Shown here in pieces: positions 8,991 through 20,838 of a DNA stretch of 64,000 nt. A model generated the notes under the pieces. The model was not told where the DNA came from and made no database searches. It saw nothing but the letters and a program-made list of their open reading frames with translations. The stretch comes from Zizania palustris (lineage: Eukaryota > Streptophyta > Magnoliopsida > Poales > Poaceae), in contig JAAALK010000079.1 in the NCBI GenBank assembly GCA_019279435.1, positions 67,218,330-67,282,329 of the forward strand, written 5' to 3'. Numbering within the stretch: the first letter of the stretch is position 1; each line of letters opens with the position of its first letter. Both the position numbers and the translations under genes were made by a program.

Positions 8991-10279
8991 TTGACACAAA
9001 TCTGCCTCGGTAATTCAATCTAGAGGTACATGTGCATATACTTCATGTGTTCATGTGGTTATTAATACTTATCATTTTAGACCACATTTAGTCCTTTTTT
9101 TCAAAACTAATATGGACGTAACTTTTCAAATATTTAATTTTTGATGATTATTTCAATGCTCACGTGAATTAATTTAAATTAATTCATGCAAAAAATTGAC
9201 AAACAAATATAAAATGTTTTCAATAATTTTTACATTTATATTTTTTAAAAATAGAAAACGTCTCGAATTTTTAAGCGGCAAGATCAATGCCATGAAATGG
9301 TCCAAGACTGTTGCAACACTCACAGCCTAGGGATTGTAGGCAGCCGCTTTGGGCTGAGCTATTGGCGTTTTAGCTCTGACTTTAGAGGAATAAATGCAGG
9401 ACAAAGTAACGCGAGGACGGCGCTACTGTGCTCTACAGTATTTTAGGGTCTAAACTGTTTAGGACAGCTCAATTTTTTTCCCGTGTACAACCTAGCTCAA
9501 AAAACTTGGAGCTAGAGTTATATTGATTAAAGGTATTCAATTAAATAATTTAGTTTTTATTTTATAATAAAATAAAAATTTAAACTATTTTATTATATTA
9601 TACAAATACCAGATTCAGTCTGGATCTTAGAAGTGGAGCTCTACCAAACAACTTCTTATTGTTCCATGTAGCAACAGTAAGAAATACTAGTGATTTATAG
9701 TGGCTAAATGGACCGGGCTGGCTGGTGACATTAGGCATAACACTAGCACGATCCAACTCTTTTAGTACTGTCAGTGTCTAGTTTGTTATTTCGGCTCTAG
9801 TGCTGGTGTGATAGATTATTAGGCTGGTACTAGAGCACTCTTCTTTATTCTAGACGTTCGATTTTCACAATATCAAATCTGCAATGTTTGTTCGTGAGAA
9901 AATATTTGAATTTTGTCGTTGTAGTGTTTGTGTTAACCCTAGCCCGCTAAGTTAATAGTGTTGTAGAGTTGGCACGATACACTAAACCTGTCTTAGGTTG
10001 TGCCTGGCCTATGCCTTAGGCACAATACAACATGTTAGGGTATTGTGTCTGACAGTATCGTGTTTAATCGTGTTAGTATCGGGCGGCCAGTTTAGCCAGC
10101 TATAGCAGATTAGCAGCGTCTAATCGTGTCTAACTCACACACACTCTCTTCTACCGATAACAATGTCTAGTCGCCGCATCCAGTGAGACCGATCGATGCT
10201 GGCACAGTCCAGACTCCAGATTCTGATTGGAAGCTTACCGCTGCCACTCTCCCGTAGCCCCGTGTGTTAACCTCGTCCC
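8991..10279. other. Intergenic DNA upstream of the IPT gene
   Basis: No gene seen. The part from 9000 to 9690 is AT-rich. From about 9696 to 10110 the sequence contains weakly inverted GGCTAAA...GCCGG-like ends and repeated ACGATC/CACGAT words, so it may be a degraded inverted-repeat transposon, but I cannot define its borders. Confidence 0.4.
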
Positions 10280-10287
10280 TATAAATA
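10280..10287 (+). promoter_or_regulatory. TATA box of the isopentenyltransferase gene
   Basis: CCCTATAAATACC lies 120 bp before the ATG at 10407, a normal spacing for a plant core promoter with a leader of about 90 bases. Confidence 0.65.
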
Positions 10288-10406
10288 CCAGCACCCCAGC
10301 TTCCCCTTGCTTCACAGGCCAGCTCAAGGATCAAGGCAAGAACGAGCGAGCTAGCTAGATAGCAACCGCTCCGAGTACTTGCGCGCCGAACACTAGTTGT
10401 AGCACC

Positions 10407-11459
10407 ATGACGATGTCCATGGCGTTCGCCGCAGCTCCGGCGATCCCGAGGTCGCTGACGATGCCGCGGGTGATCACGCTCCCGGTCCCGGAGCGCTTCG
10501 ATGCCGCCGTCCCAGTTGTGCCGCCGCTTGCAGCGAGGCATCCCGCCGGGAAGCAAAAGGCGGTGGTGGTCATGGGCGCCACGGGGACGGGGAAGTCCCG
10601 CCTCGCCGTCGACCTCGCGCTGCGTTTTGGTGGGGAGGTGATCAACTCCGACAAGATGCAGGTGTATGCTGGCTTGGACGTGGTTACCAACAAGGTCACC
10701 GACGATGAGTGCGCCGGCGTCCCGCACCATCTGATCGGCGTGGCGCATCCCGATGACGAGTTCACGGCCGCGGACTTCCGCCGCGAGGCCGCGCGCGCTG
10801 CGGCCGCTGCCGCCGGTCGGGGTCGAGTGCCCATCATCGCCGGCGGGTCCAACTCCTACATCGAGGAGCTCGTCGAGGGAGACCGCCGTGCATTCCGCGA
10901 ACGCTATGAGTGCTGCTTCCTCTGGGTGGACGTGCAGCTCCCGCCGCTGCACGACTTCGTGGCTCGCCGCGTCGACCAGATGTGCCGGCGCGGGCTCGTC
11001 GACGAGGTGGCCGCTGTGTTCGACCCCCGCCGCACCGACTACTCGAAGGGCATATGGCGCGCGATCGGCGTGCCGGAGCTCGACGCGTACCTCCGGTCGC
11101 GGGGCCTCGACGACGAAGAGCGTTCGCGCATGCTCGCCGCGGCCGTCAACGAGATCAAGTGGAACACCTTCCGGCTCGCGTGCCGCCAGCGCGGCAAGAT
11201 CCAGCGGCTAGCGCACATGTGGCGTGTTCTCCGCGTCGACGCAACGGAGGTGTTCCAGAAGCGTGGACCCGCCGCCGACGAGGCGTGGCAGCGGCTTGTC
11301 GCCGCGCCCTGCATCGACGTCGTTCGATCATTCCTCTTTGAAGAGCAAGAATGCAGCAGCAACATGGTCGCCGCCGGTGGTAAAGTCTCCGTCTTCGCCT
11401 CCGCCGCCGCCACTTCAGGCAAAACCTCCGTCTTCGCCTCCACGGCCGCGGTTGTCTAA
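10407..11459 (+). CDS. IPT4: Adenylate isopentenyltransferase (cytokinin synthase)
   Basis: A single-exon gene of 350 aa. It transfers the isopentenyl group of DMAPP to ATP/ADP, the first step of cytokinin synthesis; plant enzymes of this class are mostly plastidic. The nucleotide-binding P-loop GATGTGKS is at residues 57-64, the conserved INSDKMQVY at 79-87, PHHLIGV at 106-112 and IIAGGSNSYIEEL at 143-155. Length and lack of introns fit plant IPTs of the ATP/ADP type rather than tRNA-IPTs. The first 45 residues are Ala/Pro-rich with few acids and may be a plastid transit peptide. The ATG was chosen because it follows the TATA box and leader; a second ATG two codons on is possible. The C-terminus carries a short duplication (SVFASAAA / SVFASTAA at about 328-347). 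The symbol is by recalled synteny with rice OsIPT4 and should be treated as provisional. Confidence 0.9.
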   Translation: MTMSMAFAAAPAIPRSLTMPRVITLPVPERFDAAVPVVPPLAARHPAGKQKAVVVMGATGTGKSRLAVDLALRFGGEVINSDKMQVYAGLDVVTNKVTDDECAGVPHHLIGVAHPDDEFTAADFRREAARAAAAAAGRGRVPIIAGGSNSYIEELVEGDRRAFRERYECCFLWVDVQLPPLHDFVARRVDQMCRRGLVDEVAAVFDPRRTDYSKGIWRAIGVPELDAYLRSRGLDDEERSRMLAAAVNEIKWNTFRLACRQRGKIQRLAHMWRVLRVDATEVFQKRGPAADEAWQRLVAAPCIDVVRSFLFEEQECSSNMVAAGGKVSVFASAAATSGKTSVFASTAAVV

Positions 11460-14044
11460 GACACACACCCCTAGCAACCTACGTACATACACGATACACA
11501 CACGTGGCCGAACTCTGACCACGCACATGCCACTCACAGAATCCAATCGCCATTGGCGGTCGAGTCAGAGCTCGTCAGCTCAACGAGGCATATGATCCGA
11601 GCGGTAGCATGCTTTGCTGCTGCGGTCAAACTCTCAATGACCTGCAGGGCAAGCTTGTCCACATACTGGTTGACTCTGTATTTTTTTATCTTGGTATTTT
11701 GTGATGAGGAGATCGATCGACTGCGAGATGTACCCTATGAGTTTCGAGTTTTTCTTTCTCTCCTCTGTTTTTGGATATGTGATAGGAAGTAAAAGTATTA
11801 ACTCTGCTGTTAATTGGGGGTAATGATATCGGCTCTTGTTGTAATATAGAGATGAGGGTTTCATGAGCAGAAATAATTAGTTTTTTTGTGGACTTGCAAA
11901 AGGAAAAAAATCTTGTGTCAGGAGAATATTTGGTAGTCTTTATCGTAATATCGTCTTTTAAAGGTCATCACTGAACTTTGTTATTAAGAATCTCACTTGC
12001 GCATTTCAATAGTCTATGACTATGCTCTTTTCCTTGTCCTTAATTCAAGGCCGTATCCTTTCACCGTTTCTTAGTTTTAGGGTCCACATGTTAACCTTAC
12101 AAACGAGTCATATTAGTTTCTTAGTTCTTTATCTTTAAAGTGATCTTTTTTCTTATTCTCTCTTACAGGGTTAGTACAGTTTGGTGTTATATACCCTGGT
12201 TAGATGGCCCCTCCTGGACTACTTCTCCATGGCCAGTCAAGTTGGCAGGTTATACATGCAGCATTCGGCCTGGACAGCTACTGGTTGTGGCAGTGGCTCT
12301 GTGCTGTATCTGTCTGTAGAATGCAGATAGAAGTTGACATCTGCATTGGTTTTGGTTGCTTCTTTGAATCATTTCCCAGCTCTGTTTCTTGGTCATGAAA
12401 ACACACCCATGCATAATTGAGATTACTTAGGCGAATGCTCCTCCTCTTGTTCAAAGTCAACTTACTATATCACAGGGATAATCATGATTTCCCTATATAT
12501 TAGTGCTTACTTCAACATTGTCAAACCATTCGTAGGATGCACTGGAGATCTCTATAGAAAGTCCAGAGACCAGAAGACGCAACAAGCAGCAGTTGAGAAT
12601 ATCATATTCTTCAGAAGGTCAACCCGTACAAATACCTGGTATCATACATTACCACTGCACAGGTAAATCAAACCTTTACTCTGACTACATTACACAGACA
12701 GAATGACACTTCCGGATGCTACATTTTTTTCTCCATGGATTGATAAAACCAAATCCACATATTAAGAGTTATTTGACCAATTTATCAAATTATTCCAACT
12801 ATATGATTAGAGAGAACAGACTGAATATCACTGTATGAATGAAATGTTTGCTCAATGATCAATGTGCCCCTCCTGCATTTCCTTCCCCAAACCACAACTA
12901 GAACTGGTTGACAGAGAATGCACCAATAACCACTCTGTTTCGTCAACTTTTATAAGATTCTTCTATGGGGACTGGCCCTTGACCAACTGCCTAGACATCA
13001 CTGTGAAATAATAACTAAACATGTTTGAGAAAGTCAAACTGTTCTTCTCAAATACTGGATCAAGTTTGCAATACGGTGCACAAGAACAAAAAAGGAAGAA
13101 AAGATGGAAGGAATCACCGATAGCAAGCTGGCCCCTGAACAATGAAAATGATATCATATTTAAAGGTGTAAAGTCAACATTAGAGCTCGCAAAACTTTAT
13201 TTTAGGGGAATGGTTCTATTTATTTCATAGTGCACCACTGAATTATAATTAAATGTAGAAAAAACTGCATCTAGTGGTATAAGCTGTAGAACCTCTCATT
13301 AATTGGGCCCTTGCGCTTTTTGCAACATATATATTTATAATATTAGTTGTTAGGTAGCACTAATATTTATGATTAGACACTCCAAAGTAACTAGCACCTA
13401 GATCAACCAAAACCAGTCCATGGTTTTATCATTTGCCATAGAACATATCTGTACAGTAACAACCATGCATTTGGATGATCTATTTTATTTATTTTCTTTT
13501 GCTTTTCTGTTGAAAAGAGATGATATTTGTTGATGACTTGTTTAAAGATGGTTACCATGAAATGCATACATTTCCTTTCCATGCAACAGTGAGTCAATCA
13601 TTAGTTGCTCCACATCTTATCCATTCATACTAAGTTTTTGTTGAGCTGTTGCCCAAAAGATTTTACCTCTTCTTTTCAAAGAGAAGAGTCAGTATGCGCA
13701 TGCAAGAAAACTAATCACTAACTGAAGGTGTCTCAAAAAAATCACTAACTGAAGGCATTAACTTACCCTAGAAATCCATGGTATAAGCCATGATGTACAT
13801 GATGGCAGAGTACTTGTTCTATTCCCTAAACTTATCTTTCAGTGGTGATATTAACCATGTCTGCCATGTTTCTTCTAAAGTTTGATCCTTGCTTACATAT
13901 AAACTACCCATGGAAAGAATCCAAGCAGAACCATTTGGGCAAGGATTAAAATATATGATAAACATTTACGGTTTATTCAAGTACTCTGGATGTATGAATT
14001 GGAGAGATCGAGTTAAAATATATGATAAACATTTATGAGGAGGA
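11460..14044. other. Intergenic DNA downstream of IPT
   Basis: The first 400 bp are the likely 3' UTR and terminator region. Beyond that I see only short chance reading frames without splice support, family resemblance or codon bias, and no transposon with clear borders. Confidence 0.5.
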
Positions 14045-14059
14045 CATAATGTTTGTTTT

Positions 14060-14223
14060 TTTTTAGCCGGGTTGGACTCAAAGGAGCCAACCAAATATTT
14101 ATTAAGATGGAAGAGAAAGAGCAAAATAAAAGAGTATACATCGGTAAGAGGTTACCGAAAAACAGAGAAAAGAGATACAAAACCGTCCCCTAGAGGTCGT
14201 AACACCTAGAAAGGAGATACAAC
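14060..14223 (-). mobile_element. 5'-truncated LINE/SINE-like retroposon tail
   Basis: A 164-bp insertion begins with a poly(T) run on the plus strand (poly(A) tail on the minus) and is flanked by the 15-bp direct repeat CATAATGTTTGTTTT at 14045-14059 and 14224-14238. A long duplication plus an A-tail indicates target-primed reverse transcription. The body is the short 3' end only; no reverse transcriptase is present. Confidence 0.75.
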
Positions 14224-14238
14224 CATAATGTTTGTTTT

Positions 14239-16987
14239 AATACTCTTCTTTTTGAAAAAGGAGTTTTAATGATACTCTTGGCAATTGAGAGCCACACATG
14301 ACCAAAGTGGAGAATGGAAAGCATGCATTTGTGTATGCATATAGTCCAAGGATTTGAAATGCAATCTACAATTACTCATTAGAGCCATGGTTTCCATTAT
14401 AAGCTATTCTTAATCAGGATGCCTGACACAGTGCCACTCCTAGCAAAACCTCTTAAGCATGAGCCCTGTGGCCCTTAATCTTGGTTTAAAGCAACTGTGA
14501 AAAGAATTCCCTCGCCTAGCTATACTGATTCCTTTTTATTTTCTATTCAGTGACACTAGCAATTGTCTCTTCCTTTTGGTTTTGTTTATGCACATGTAAC
14601 ATCTTAGCCATGCCAATGGTGATAGTTTTGAGTGTTTTTAATTTATATTAGCATCTACAGGAAAGGTTCGAATGCTCAAGGTCATCTAGCCTTAAGGTAA
14701 TAGGGTAGTTAGTACAAGCTTGCATTGCAAAAGTTATATCTAATTCCAAGTTGGTAACTTGTATAAACTAAGAATGCATCATTGATGAGTCTGTACTTGT
14801 TCAAGAGTTGGTCATCACAAGGGACAAGGAAGTAGAGGCCACCCAAAATATTATACACTAAAACCTACTTAATCATTTGGCTCTATATGCCAAATATCAT
14901 TGTCAACCATTCCTTATCTCTCGATCTTCCCAGACAAAAAATAAAGCAAATATGTGTATGTGTACGTTCTTTTAATGCAAAGTTCGAACATCTTAGCCTT
15001 TAGGTTTGTTTAGTTGGATCTTTAAATGTAACAGCAATACATATACTTTTGGCGGTGCAAATACGACCAAATTAACGATATGCTCCGACAATTGCATTGA
15101 TATCAATATTATTATCATAAATACAGTTTAGTTGCATCCTTTTTCCATTTCCACTTAGCACATTTATTTCCTTATTTTTATATAAAAAAGAGGCAAATTC
15201 CGTGCAACTTGTTAATTCCTCAGAGTCAACGGCCGTAACTAAACTAATGCCCATGTAAGCCTTGGTTTTTTCCTATCCTATGAGACAAATTACCCTGATT
15301 AGTTGCAGTAACACCAAACATATTAATAGTTAGAAGTTGGTAGATTTGGCTGGCAGGTTGGTAGACTTTCCAGCAAAACCGGGTTTGGGAGCGGGAGTTG
15401 AGAAGCTAGCTAGGAATTATCTTAGTCAAAACACAGAGTAATTAATTTACATAACTAGGTGGTATTGGATTATATATCAATATATGGTAGAAGGAATATT
15501 ACAACAGCTAGCTGAGGCTAGCTTATCGAAGTTGACTGATCAGACATCAGTTGTCTTAGATCCCAAGGCTGCCTTGGTTAGCCTTGTCTGGATTCTGACT
15601 AGATCACTTCGACTTCCTTTCTCTTCTGTTACATAAGAGGGTTCTGAGTTCTGAGTAGGACTAGGGTGTATAATACATTACTTGCTACGTATATATATTA
15701 CCATTGTGCCTTGATACTATCTTATCACATTGCCGTTTGTGCCTACTCAGGAGGTCCTCTTGTAGTTGGTGCTTTGGGTATACCGTATATGCCACCCAAT
15801 GGTTTTTATGGGAAGGATAAGCATAAGACTTTCCAATCAAGGAAGGGCACAGGTAACCCTTACCCGTTGCATTGATAACTATGATCAAGTTAATCCTATG
15901 TTCACGTAGGTCATTATTATGCTTCTAGCATTAGCCTTTCTTCTCACTGTCACTGTCACTGTCACTGGCGCACTATCTTAGATAATTCCAGCTGATTGAT
16001 AATTTGATATGCCTGAAAACTATGTGCGCATGCATGCTTGCTGGTGATTAGTTAGCACCCTAGCTGCTAATTCCATCGATCAGCCTCCTCTGGTTTCGGA
16101 AGATAAAAAAGTATCATTGATTTCGGATTTCGGATGATCTGAACCGTCCATCTCGTCAGTCTGTGACGCACGATGATGATATATATATATATATATTCTA
16201 CTCCGTAGCTCATTGTGGTGGCTAGGCTGGAGATTGCAATGGAGTCTTTATTTTTTTACACTTGCCATGATCCCATAGGGTACCCAAGGAATACCCTTTG
16301 GGCTTTGGCTAAAGCCAAGAGCACACTGAATTCATGGATTCTTAGTACTGATTGACCAATTCTATATCAATTTCTTCCTCTCCTAAGAACGAAAGTAGGA
16401 CAAGATTTAACGAACAATTGGCTGCTTTAATTTGGCCTTACATTGTGCATGAGTGAATTTCTGGTTCTGCCACTAGCCCCTCTAAGTCCAAGAGCCTAGA
16501 CATATATACTATGCCTCAATAAAGATTGAAAACTAATCCACCTGCAGCTGCAGGTGTGATGACATAAATTATTAGGTGATTCTAATTCCTCTTTTGTAGT
16601 TATGCTCGGAGTATCATGCTGTTTTCTAGTGTTCTGAAGAAGAATTTTGCAGTTACCTGTCATGAATATATTCATGCATGCCAAGCCTTGATGTGATAGA
16701 CACACACATATATACCGGTAAAGGGAAAATAACAAGGGTTTGCCTGTCATATTCAATCATGCCAAGCCTTGATGTGATTAGACGTAGCTTCGCTGGTTAC
16801 TAGCGACAGAGCACTCAACATATTAAAATAATTAAAAAGGCAGCTAATCTGTTTTGGGAGAGATATGATGGTTTTATTGTTTAAAAATTTTGGTTATTTA
16901 ATTATATGACACTCTTTTAATGATATATACCGGTAAAGGGAAAATAAGTGAAGTGACATTTTTGAGCCATAAATTATCAAATATTCT
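14239..16987. other. Gene-poor intergenic sequence
   Basis: No supported gene. There is a short (TCACTG)n repeat at about 15938-15966, an (AT)n run near 16178-16196, and AT-rich sequence throughout. None of the small open frames has a recognisable product. Confidence 0.5.
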
Positions 16988-16995
16988 ATAATATC

Positions 16996-17483
16996 TAGGG
17001 ATGACAATTTTACCCGTGGGTGTGGCTACCCGTGGGTACCTGATGAGCACGGGTTTGGGTTTAATTTTGTGCCCGCGGGTTTGGGTACCCATTTAATTTC
17101 AGGTTGGGTTCGGATTTAGATTTAAATCCGTGGATTTACTCGATTACTTAAAATTATATAGAGTTCATCCCATTTTCTATTCATTTCTCGTGATAATGTT
17201 ATGTTATATATGTTAAGTGATTTCATTATTTTAAATTATGTGTTGGTAATGTGATAATCTTCTATTTGTTGTGAAATTTTAATTATATTTATATGATAAT
17301 ATAATTCATGTAGAGTATAAATCGAATCCGCGGATTACCTGTCGGGTTTCGGGTACCTAGCCGGTTCGGGTTTAATTTTGAACCCATAAGTTTTACGGGT
17401 TTGGGTTTACATGAGTTTCGCGGGTTTGCTTCGTAGGCGGATTTTCATCAAACCCGTGAGTTTTAAACCCGTTGTCATCCCTA
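16996..17483. mobile_element. hAT-type non-autonomous element, 488 bp
   Basis: Ends TAGGGATGACAA on both sides (inverted) are flanked by the exact 8-bp duplication ATAATATC at 16988-16995 and 17484-17491. The subterminal regions are rich in short repeats of the type ACCCGTGGGTACC and CGGGTTTGGGTT on both strands, as is usual for hAT transposase binding. No coding sequence is seen. Confidence 0.88.
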
Positions 17484-18023
17484 ATAATATCACTTATACG
17501 GTTGGACAACCTGTGTGGTACATAAAACCAAACCAAGTCATTGGTTCATTTGATCTGATTCATTCATCCATGCCAATTCATCTTTGGTCAAACCTACCGA
17601 AGATTGGATTTTTTTAGTTCAACTGGCACGTGAAAACGGGATGAAATAAAACACAGTATCTCTTAATTTACGACAATCGCATTGGGCAAAATGAGGATAA
17701 CAGTTTGTGTGCGTGGTGAATCAGGGAGAAGGCACATATTCTTCCACTGAATAAAAAGGAACATCACTCTGATTTGTTTGAGTCTAGAAATGTTAAAAGG
17801 TGGCTCACTTCTTCTGTGTTCATCCGTCCATCCATATTCCCTTGTCATCAGCTCAGCTGCAGTTGTAGACTCCAGTTAGTTGTGCATTAATGCCTGCATT
17901 TTAACCTAATAATTACAGCATTGATGTTACCATCGTCATCAAAACTCTTATCACAGTATCACACATGCACTCTCTTTCAGCAGCAGTGGTTATTCCTGAT
18001 CTTTTCAAAGAAAAATGTTAATT

Positions 18024-18248
18024 ACCTCTCCATTACATTTTATAAGTCATTTTGTAAGTAGTTTGATTCTTCAATTTTGACAATTTTAAAAATATACCAA
18101 CAATTACAACATCAAATTAATTTCATTAAATATGTTGTAACAGTGCATTATTTGTTGTTGTAAATATTAATATATTTTATTTAAAACTAATCAAAGTTGA
18201 AGGAGTTTAACTTAAAAATGTTAAATTACAATATGAAATGTAAGTAGT
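18024..18248. mobile_element. Degenerate Stowaway-like MITE
   Basis: The left end TACCTCTCCATTACATTTTA and the right end AATATGAAATGTAAGTAGTA are imperfect inverted copies of a Stowaway-type terminus, next to TA. The internal sequence closely resembles the better preserved MITE at 23071-23310 (shared TACCAACAATTACAACATCA-like block), so they belong to one family. Confidence 0.6.
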
Positions 18249-18834
18249 AATTAATGGACATCTCCTTTGTTTAGGGTTACTGTGCATCAGATTCTGGCTT
18301 TGACTAGCCATAGAACTTGCATATCCTAATTTCTTTCTCACTTTTCTTTTCTCTCGGTGCATGGAGGGGTCCTCTTGACTATATGCAACAGTTAAAAGTC
18401 AAAAATACACGGCATGTACGAATCTTCCCTTATGCCAATCTGTAGGATTAACTACATATATGGGGTATAACTTTTAATGATACTTCAATTAAATACCATC
18501 CTATATATTCCACTTTGATGGAAAATAATCTTTATGATGATTTCTTACATGTCCTTTTTAGGAGAATATGTTTTGTCAAGTTGTGAGATACAATTTTTAG
18601 ATTTGTCATAATATTGACATTTTGTTTGTCACATCGTCATTTGGCCTTTTTGTCTTTCCTTTATAATCAATGGTTGTGTGCATGCTAGTTGGTGGAGAGG
18701 CTAGGAGCTTATCACTTCTCTTATTAAAAAAATATTAGTCGCCAACCTGTGTGTTGCATGGTCTATTAATAGTTATGAAATTAGAAATTAATAAATATGG
18801 AGTTATACTCAGTTTAGAGTTATAGAGTTACTAA

Positions 18835-19058
18835 GGTAGTATTTGGTTTGGCGTACGACGAGGAATGGAACGGGATGGTTTGAAATCATCTCGTTCGATA
18901 AAAAATTAGTATCACACAATTCAACATCTATAGAGAATATTTTATTTTTGGGAATTATTCGGTTCTATTTTATTTTACCTCATGCCCTTGAACCAAACAC
19001 CAGTAACCCCAGATCCAGAAATAGTTTCATTCCTCCTCGTACAAGCAACCAAACACTA

Positions 19059-19060
<2 letters not shown>
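18835..19060. mobile_element. Tourist-like MITE with GGTAGTRTTTGGTT ends
   Basis: The left end GGTAGTATTTGGTTTGGCGT and the complement of the right end (GGTAGTGTTTGGTTGCTTGT) match over about 37 bp with few changes, giving a 226-bp element. The termini fit PIF/Harbinger-derived MITEs. I did not find a clean 3-bp duplication because the right side runs into an (AT)n tract. Confidence 0.65.
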
Positions 19061-19092
<32 letters not shown>

Positions 19093-19095
<3 letters not shown>

Positions 19096-19236
19096 AATGC
19101 TATTCTACATCACGAGTGGAGAATGCTATTCTACACCGACGTGGAATGGAGGGTTGAGATTGGGTGGGAGGGTGGGCACGATTGGGATGATCGTGTAGAA
19201 TAGCATTACACCCATAGTGTAGAATAGTGTTCCCGT
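19093..19236. mobile_element. Small inverted-repeat element inside (TA)n
   Basis: Left ACAAATGCTATTCTACA and right (complement) ACGGGAACACTATTCTACA begin an inverted repeat of about 50 bp per side; AATGCTATTCTACAC occurs a second time inside each arm. The element is flanked by (TA)n tracts at 19062-19092 and 19237-19258, so the target was TA-rich and duplication cannot be read exactly. Confidence 0.6.
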
Positions 19237-19694
19237 ATATATATATATATATATATATCATGATTTAATAATTTTAAAATTTTCAATTAATAAACATTGA
19301 GTTATATTTGGTTTGGAGACTTAATTATGTACTTCAATAACTATGAAATTCGTAATTAATAAATATCAAGTTATATCTTGTTAGAGGTACGGAGTATAAT
19401 AGAATATATGGATTTTATAAAGAACTCACAAAATGAAAGGTGTACATATATTGGCCAATAATATAGATGGCTCATAGGTCCATATGGTGGGATCGTATAA
19501 CTTACTTGCAAATTCATAATTAATAATATCGAGTTATGCTTTGTGAGAGATATAATAAAATAGATGATCTTTGGAAAGAGCCCAAAATATTGGATAGATT
19601 GGTCCATTGCTTCTACGATTTGCAGTTGAGACGATGAACCCTTTTCCAGTTCTAGGTGAAGCACTTGTTTCTACTCAAACAAACCGAATTGAAT

Positions 19695-20048
19695 TGCGTT
19701 TGTGCATTTGTGGCAGCAGTGCTCCAGATATATGGCCAGTTCTCTGAAAATATACAGTATTACAGTGCTGCTGCTGCTGCTGCTGGATGCGTTTCTTCGC
19801 TGATGAAACGTACCTGCAGCTAGCATGAGTTCATCTGGGGTGATGGGAATCGAATTCGCGGCTTCCACTCGCTGGTAATGGCATGGAATCGGATTAAAGA
19901 CTGCTGCATTCGTCGCACTGACTGCAACTTTGGGGCAACCAGATCGTGGAGCAAATCTTATCAGGAACCTGGGAAACGACCTCTTGATTGAACAGACTGA
20001 TGGAGATGTAGAATGCCATCCGGAAATGAACCTAGCTTGCAAAACCAA
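19695..20048 (-). CDS. Hypothetical small protein, possibly two exons (weak)
   Basis: I do not recognise this. A minus-strand frame starts at 20048 and runs through an Arg/Ser-rich, acid-poor N-terminus that looks like an organelle transit peptide. A consensus donor (CAG|GTACGT) occurs after about 78 codons at 19814, and an acceptor TATTTTCAG near 19750 would continue the frame for about 32 residues to a stop near 19650. Unspliced, the frame runs to 19671 through a poly-Ser tract made of CTG repeats. There is no family match, and it may be a decayed gene fragment. Confidence 0.25.
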
Positions 20049-20294
20049 AAAAGCACGCTTCTTCTACATGTAGCCTGCAGAGAGGGGTCAATGATCCACA
20101 GTTGCTGTTGGATAGAGTGTCGTTTCTGCTGGCTGCAGTATGTGCATGCAACCTGACAAAAGTTTCAATACTACCTCATTACCTTCTTCTTAGGATTAGT
20201 TTTTTGTTAGCTTACAATCTCAGTCTATTATATGTGGATAGATCGATATTTTAAATTAAATTCTTAGCTGACAAACTAACGATTTTTTTAAATT

Positions 20295-20838
20295 AGTATT
20301 TTTTTAAAAAAAATCAAATTTGTACGGCGGTTTTAAAAAAAAATCAAAAATAACATCCAATCGGCCAACCATCGGTCGCCTAGTACCACGTGGTAGTTAA
20401 TCGGCACTTAGTCGGTCGACTAGTGCCATGTCAGCACCAATCGGTCGATGGTTGGCCAACTGTCACTTAGGACACGATGCGTGACCTGCGATCGTTCGGC
20501 TCCGCGTCCACCCGCCCTCTCGCCTCCCGCCGGGCGTGGGGCACAGGGGCATGGGGGCGCGCGGGCGGACGGCCACAGGGCGCACAGGCACGGGCGTACG
20601 GCACGGGCGCGCGGTGTGGCGGAGCCGAGCGCCAGTCGCCTGGCGCCAGTCCGGCCGACCATCGGCCGATTGACACTGACGTGGCGCCAGTCGGCCAACC
20701 ATCGGCCGACTGGCGCCGGCCAAGTATCGATTGGCTGACACGTGGCAGTAGTCGGTCGATGGTTGGGCTGACCGGATGTTATTTTTGATTATTTTTTTTA
20801 AATTGCCATACCAATTTGAATTTTTTTAAAAAAAAACT
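20295..20838. mobile_element. Mutator-like element with about 100-bp inverted ends and GC-rich core
   Basis: The left arm (AATAACATCCAATCGGCCAA, CCATCGGTCG) and right arm (complement AATAACATCCGGTCAGCCCA, CCATCGACCG) are inverted copies from 20295 and 20838 inward for about 100 bp. The core 20470-20640 is far more GC-rich than its surroundings and is open on both strands. It may be captured host sequence or simply element-specific repeats; I see no recognisable protein. Target duplication not found. Confidence 0.6.

Noticed and set aside
15938..15966. Short (TCACTG) repeats as a possible CRISPR-like array
   Set aside because: Units are six bases with no spacers; it is an ordinary microsatellite and the DNA is eukaryotic.
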